A stretch of DNA of 64,000 nucleotides from Spongiibacter thalassae. GTDB lineage: Bacteria > Pseudomonadota > Gammaproteobacteria > Pseudomonadales > Spongiibacteraceae. Below, one piece after another: positions 60,552-64,000 of this stretch (positions are counted from its first letter, which is position 1; each line of letters begins with the position of its first letter). The position numbers were made by a program, and so were the translations under genes. The notes beneath the pieces are model-generated. The model was given only the letters and a program-made list of their open reading frames with translations. It ran no database searches and was not told the DNA's origin. Location of the stretch: positions 463,451 to 527,450 of the forward strand of contig NZ_JAAWWK010000002.1 in assembly GCF_012272835.1 (NCBI RefSeq). The letters run 5' to 3'.

Positions 60552-61567
60552 GTGGGTATAACGCAGAGTCCGGGTTGGCAGAACTGCGCGCGATGCAACA
60601 GGTTTTCGAGTCCGGGCCGTTGGTGCGAGCCACGGCTCAGGGACTGGAAAGCTGGCAGCCGCTGAACCGCTCTTTGTGGCGCTACCTACAGCCATTCATG
60701 ACGCTGCAGGCTGGGCAGACAGGGCGTTGTCGCAGGATTGACGGCCACGATATTCACTACTGGGAGGGGGGGAATCCCGAAGGCCCCACGTTGGTGTTGT
60801 TACATGGTTTCGGCGCGTGTAAGGAAAACTGGGCATTTCTGGCGCCCCGCCTGGCGTCGCGCTTTCATCTGTTGATGCCGGATTTGCCCGGTTTCGGCCT
60901 CAGCAGCTTTGTCAGCACCGCCGATTACAGCCTTGCCGCGCAGGCCGACCGCCTTGCTCAATGGTTGATCGCGCTTGGCCGTGACAATGTCTTTGTGACC
61001 GGTAGTTCAATGGGCGGGGCTATCGCGGCACTGTTGGCGGCCCGTCACCCCGGGTTGGTGGCGGCGGTGTGTCTGATGAACGCCGCAGGTGCCCCGGCAC
61101 TGCATATGAGCATGTTGGAAAGCGGCATCGCCGCGGGTCGAAATTATCTGGTGCCGGCCCGGCGCAGCGAGGTTGCCCAGGTGTTTGGTATCTGCTTGCA
61201 TCGTCGTCAGCGGGCACTCGGCGCTTTTCTTGCGCTGGCAATGGCGGGGGAAATGGCGCACCGATTGCCGCTGAATCAGTACCTGTTTTCCTGCATGGTG
61301 GCGTCTCTGGGCGAGGTCTGGCAGAGCCTGCCGACGATTCGCCAGCCGACCTTAATCCTTTGGGGCGACAGCGACCGGGTGCTGGATGTGACCTGTGGAG
61401 ACGCCCTTGCCGGTCAGCTCGACAATGCCCGGATGATGGTTTTGCCCCAGGTGGGGCATTTGCCCATGCTGGAGGAGCCACGTACCACCGGGCAGGTAAT
61501 GGCGGATTTTTGGCTGAGTCATCATTCCGGCATCGCGGCGACTCCCGCTGATGCGCTGCAGATATAA
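60548..61567 (+). CDS. Alpha/beta hydrolase
   Basis: The 339-residue protein starts at a GTG that overlaps the upstream TGA. It has the oxyanion motif LLHGFGACKENW, the nucleophile elbow GSSMGG, the acid in WGDSDRVL and the catalytic His in GHLPMLEEP. It probably hydrolyses the ester formed by the monooxygenase encoded next. The long N-terminal stretch (residues 1-55) before the fold may be a membrane-contact element. Confidence 0.88.
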   Translation: MSGYNAESGLAELRAMQQVFESGPLVRATAQGLESWQPLNRSLWRYLQPFMTLQAGQTGRCRRIDGHDIHYWEGGNPEGPTLVLLHGFGACKENWAFLAPRLASRFHLLMPDLPGFGLSSFVSTADYSLAAQADRLAQWLIALGRDNVFVTGSSMGGAIAALLAARHPGLVAAVCLMNAAGAPALHMSMLESGIAAGRNYLVPARRSEVAQVFGICLHRRQRALGAFLALAMAGEMAHRLPLNQYLFSCMVASLGEVWQSLPTIRQPTLILWGDSDRVLDVTCGDALAGQLDNARMMVLPQVGHLPMLEEPRTTGQVMADFWLSHHSGIAATPADALQI

Positions 61568-61576
61568 GGTCGAGAT

Positions 61577-63112
61577 ATGGGTGCAAAACTGAATGAACAG
61601 GGCCGCGGCGTCATCGATGTGGCGATTATCGGCGCGGGTTTTGGTGGTCTTGGGCTGGCGATTCGCTTGCAGCAGCAGGGTGGGTGCAATTACCGGATTT
61701 TTGAGCGGGCCAGCGAGGTCGGCGGGGTATGGCGAGACAATATCTACCCCGGTGCGGCCTGCGATGTGCCGTCGCATTTATACTCGTTTTCCTTCGCGCC
61801 GAACCCGCGCTGGGGAAGGCTGTATAGCCCACAGCAGGAAATTCATCGCTACCTGCGCCACTGTGCTGACAAGTATGATCTACGCCGGCACATCAGCTTC
61901 GGCTGGACGCTCGAAGCGGCGGACTATGATGAGGCACAGGGCCTGTGGAGCCTGAGCTTCGATGGCGGTCGCCAGCAGCAAGCGCGAATGGTGGTAATGG
62001 CCATTGGCGCATTGAATATTCCCAAATACCCCGATATTCCCGGCCTGGACGAATTTCGCGGCAAGGTGATGCACACGGCAGAGTGGGATGCCGCCTATTC
62101 CCTGCGTGGCAAGCGAGTGGCGGTTGTTGGTACCGGGGCCAGTGCGATTCAGGTCATTCCCGCTGTGCAGCCCGAGGTGGAATCGCTCACGGTCTTTCAG
62201 CGTACCCCGCCTTGGGTGCTGCCGAAGCGCGATCGACCCCTGCAGTCGAGAGAGCAGCGCCGTTTCGCACGGTGGCCCTGGTTGCAGCGGCTTGCTCGCT
62301 CGCTGCAATACCTGAGAATGGAAAGTGTGCTGCCAGTCTTTATCTGGGACAGCCTGTTCACCCGTTTTGGCGAGCGCCTCGGCCGGCGTTATCTGCGCTC
62401 AATGATTCGCGACACGACACTGCGCCGCCAGCTCACACCGGATTATTCGATGGGCTGCAAAAGGGTGCTGTTGTCAGACGATTACTATCCCGCATTGTGT
62501 CGCGACAATGTAGAGGTGATTGCCGATGGCGTCGCGGCGCTGGAAGCCAACGCCATTGTCAGTCGCAGTGGCGAGCGTCGTGAGGTGGATGCGGTGATTC
62601 TGGCCACCGGGTTCAAGGTGCCTGCCGCCGGCGCGCCGCTGCCGATCAAGGGTTTGGGTGGCCGTCAGTTGGCTCAGGACTGGGCGGATGCAGCGGAAGC
62701 CTATAAAGGCGTGGCGATAAGCGGATACCCCAATCTTCTTTACATTATGGGGCCCAATACGGGGCCGGGAAATACCTCGGTAATTTTCTATATTGAGTCG
62801 CAGATTCGCTATATCTCGCAGTATTGGCAGGCCTTGCAGCAGACCCCGTCGGGCAGCTTTGATCTGCGTCCGGAGGTTCACCGAGCTTACAACGACAAAA
62901 TTCAGCGCATGTTCAAGGGCACCACCTGGGTGTCGGGTTGCAACAGCTGGTATCTCACCAAAGATGGCCGAAACACCACGCTGTGGCCGGGCTTCTCGTG
63001 GCGTTACCGAATGATTACCCGGCGGTTTTCCCTTGCGGATTATGAGCTGCTGCGTGCCTCGGGCGCTGCAGCGCAGTCATCGCCGGAGTGCGGCTCAACG
63101 GCTATTTCTTAA
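61577..63112 (+). CDS. Flavin-dependent monooxygenase, Baeyer-Villiger type
   Basis: The 511-residue protein has an FAD-binding GAGFGG (19-24) and an NADPH-binding GTGASA (185-190). Between them lies the Baeyer-Villiger fingerprint FRGKVMHTAEWD (160-171; FxGxxxHTxxWD). It would insert oxygen next to a ketone carbonyl, giving an ester or lactone. The order with an alpha/beta hydrolase, a short-chain dehydrogenase and the PF10118 protein resembles operons for lipid or ketone oxidation in Acinetobacter and mycobacteria. Substrate is unknown. Confidence 0.9.
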   Translation: MGAKLNEQGRGVIDVAIIGAGFGGLGLAIRLQQQGGCNYRIFERASEVGGVWRDNIYPGAACDVPSHLYSFSFAPNPRWGRLYSPQQEIHRYLRHCADKYDLRRHISFGWTLEAADYDEAQGLWSLSFDGGRQQQARMVVMAIGALNIPKYPDIPGLDEFRGKVMHTAEWDAAYSLRGKRVAVVGTGASAIQVIPAVQPEVESLTVFQRTPPWVLPKRDRPLQSREQRRFARWPWLQRLARSLQYLRMESVLPVFIWDSLFTRFGERLGRRYLRSMIRDTTLRRQLTPDYSMGCKRVLLSDDYYPALCRDNVEVIADGVAALEANAIVSRSGERREVDAVILATGFKVPAAGAPLPIKGLGGRQLAQDWADAAEAYKGVAISGYPNLLYIMGPNTGPGNTSVIFYIESQIRYISQYWQALQQTPSGSFDLRPEVHRAYNDKIQRMFKGTTWVSGCNSWYLTKDGRNTTLWPGFSWRYRMITRRFSLADYELLRASGAAAQSSPECGSTAIS

Positions 63113-63121
63113 GGAACCACA

Positions 63122-63934
63122 ATGAACACACAGCAACAGGTATATGCCATCACCGGGGGCGCCTCCGGCATGGGACTGGCGATGGTGCGGCAATTACTGG
63201 AGCAGGGGTACTGTGTCGCGGCAGCGGACGTTTCGGCAGAGGGGGGCGAGGCATTGCGGAGCCTGGCGGATGAGGGGCAATTGATGCTGACCACCCTGGA
63301 TGTTGCCGACCGCGAAGGGGTCAGCGACTGGGCTGCTGCTGTGGTTGCGCATTTCGGCGGGGTGGACGTTGTGATTAACAACGCCGGGGTGTCGCTGAGT
63401 TGCCACGCGGGGGAGCAGGCCCGGGAACACTTTGAATGGTTGATGAATATTAATTTCTGGGGGGTAGTGAATGGGTGCGAAGCCTTTCTACCCTATCTGA
63501 AATCCCGTCCGGCGGGCTGCATAGTGAACATCAGCAGCCTGTTCGGATTGATCGCCATGCCTTCGCAATCTGCCTACAACGCCGCGAAATTTGCGGTGCG
63601 GGGCTATTCCGAATCGCTGCGCCAGGATTTGCGCAATACCAGTGTGAGTGTTGTCACCGTGCACCCAGGAGGGATCAAGACCAATATCGCCCGCAACGGC
63701 CGTCACTTCCACAATTTGCACGGGGAACGCAGCGACGGCGACACCATGGCCGCGTCCTTCGACGAGGTTGCACGAACCAGTGCCGACAGTGCCGCCGCGC
63801 AGATTTTACGCGCGGCGCAACGTCGGCGCCGTCGCTTGTTGATCGGGGCCGATGCGAAATTGCTCGACTGGGTGCAGCGCTGCTTTCCGGCGAGTTATGA
63901 CCGCTTGTTGCGCCCATTGCTTGAGCGGGCCTGA
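63122..63934 (+). CDS. Short-chain dehydrogenase/reductase
   Basis: The 270-residue protein has the NAD(P) motif GGASGMG (residues about 12-18), NNAG, and the catalytic Ser-Tyr-Lys set (NISSLFGLIAMPSQSAYNAAK). It belongs to the classical SDR group. In this operon it would oxidise an alcohol to the ketone used by the monooxygenase, or reduce the product. It is ten bases after the monooxygenase gene and ends the operon within the window. Confidence 0.93.
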   Translation: MNTQQQVYAITGGASGMGLAMVRQLLEQGYCVAAADVSAEGGEALRSLADEGQLMLTTLDVADREGVSDWAAAVVAHFGGVDVVINNAGVSLSCHAGEQAREHFEWLMNINFWGVVNGCEAFLPYLKSRPAGCIVNISSLFGLIAMPSQSAYNAAKFAVRGYSESLRQDLRNTSVSVVTVHPGGIKTNIARNGRHFHNLHGERSDGDTMAASFDEVARTSADSAAAQILRAAQRRRRRLLIGADAKLLDWVQRCFPASYDRLLRPLLERA

Positions 63935-64000
63935 TCGCACAGCTTGTTCCAGGCATTGATTGCGCTATCATGCGCCCGGGAAAGCAGTGGGTGAGGGGAG

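Overview
The window reads as chromosome of a free-living, probably marine gammaproteobacterium of the Cellvibrionales/Spongiibacter type. The reasons are the alaS-lysC-csrA-tRNA-Ser block, greB, ppnP, a GlrK/QseG/GlrR-type two-component operon, a TonB-dependent receptor, paired acyl-CoA dehydrogenases and a Baeyer-Villiger-type lipid oxidation operon. The taxonomic call is an inference from gene content. I see no rRNA, CRISPR array, insertion sequence or prophage.

Layout. 1-9.5 kb holds housekeeping and envelope genes: an edge-truncated lipoprotein, gcvP, a repeat-rich peptidoglycan-binding lipoprotein, a four-cysteine uracil-DNA glycosylase, a Nudix hydrolase, an esterase, greB, an M23 peptidase and a Trm112-like protein. 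9.5-14.1 kb is alaS, lysC, csrA and tRNA-Ser(GCU) with a strong terminator. 14.1-15.5 kb is a small accessory insert: one putative glycosyltransferase gene flanked by GGGGTCTGTCCCC-type inverted repeats. 15.5-22.3 kb, on the minus strand, places glrK-qseG-glrR next to glmS and a GH18-like secreted protein. In enteric bacteria GlrKR controls the small RNAs that control glmS, so this proximity is notable.

23.2-33.9 kb is the most interesting part. A perfect -24/-12 (sigma-54) promoter motif precedes four tightly packed genes: a TolC-like outer-membrane channel, a TackOD1 zinc-ribbon protein with a degenerate GGDEF-like end, a processive-type GT2 glycosyltransferase and an HlyD-like periplasmic adaptor. 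This looks like a synthase-dependent exopolysaccharide machine that uses a TolC-style exit. Next to it are an SLC13 transporter with RCK_C domains and, convergent, an 824-residue fusion of a UDP-sulfoquinovose-synthase-like (SQD1) domain to a SufS/class-V PLP domain. Together they suggest, as a hypothesis, production and export of a sulfonated polysaccharide.

34.4-38.8 kb is an RND efflux pair followed by ppnP. 39.1-43.3 kb is a protein/peptide-modification cluster: a DUF1704 (MATCAP-like) HExxxH protein, a GNAT-C39 peptidase fusion and a divergent RimK-like ATP-grasp ligase. 43.4-45 kb couples a NiCoT-type transporter with cobK. 45-49 kb has two acyl-CoA dehydrogenases and glpK. 49-53.5 kb is an overlapping operon of a PstS-like protein, a porin and a GGDEF/EAL regulator.

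53.6-64 kb holds DUF1499 and EthD proteins, a MerR regulator divergent from a TonB receptor, a START protein, and a four-gene operon (diiron-type hydrolase, alpha/beta hydrolase, Baeyer-Villiger-type monooxygenase, SDR). Two ACATC-N4-GATGT operators overlap the promoter of that operon.
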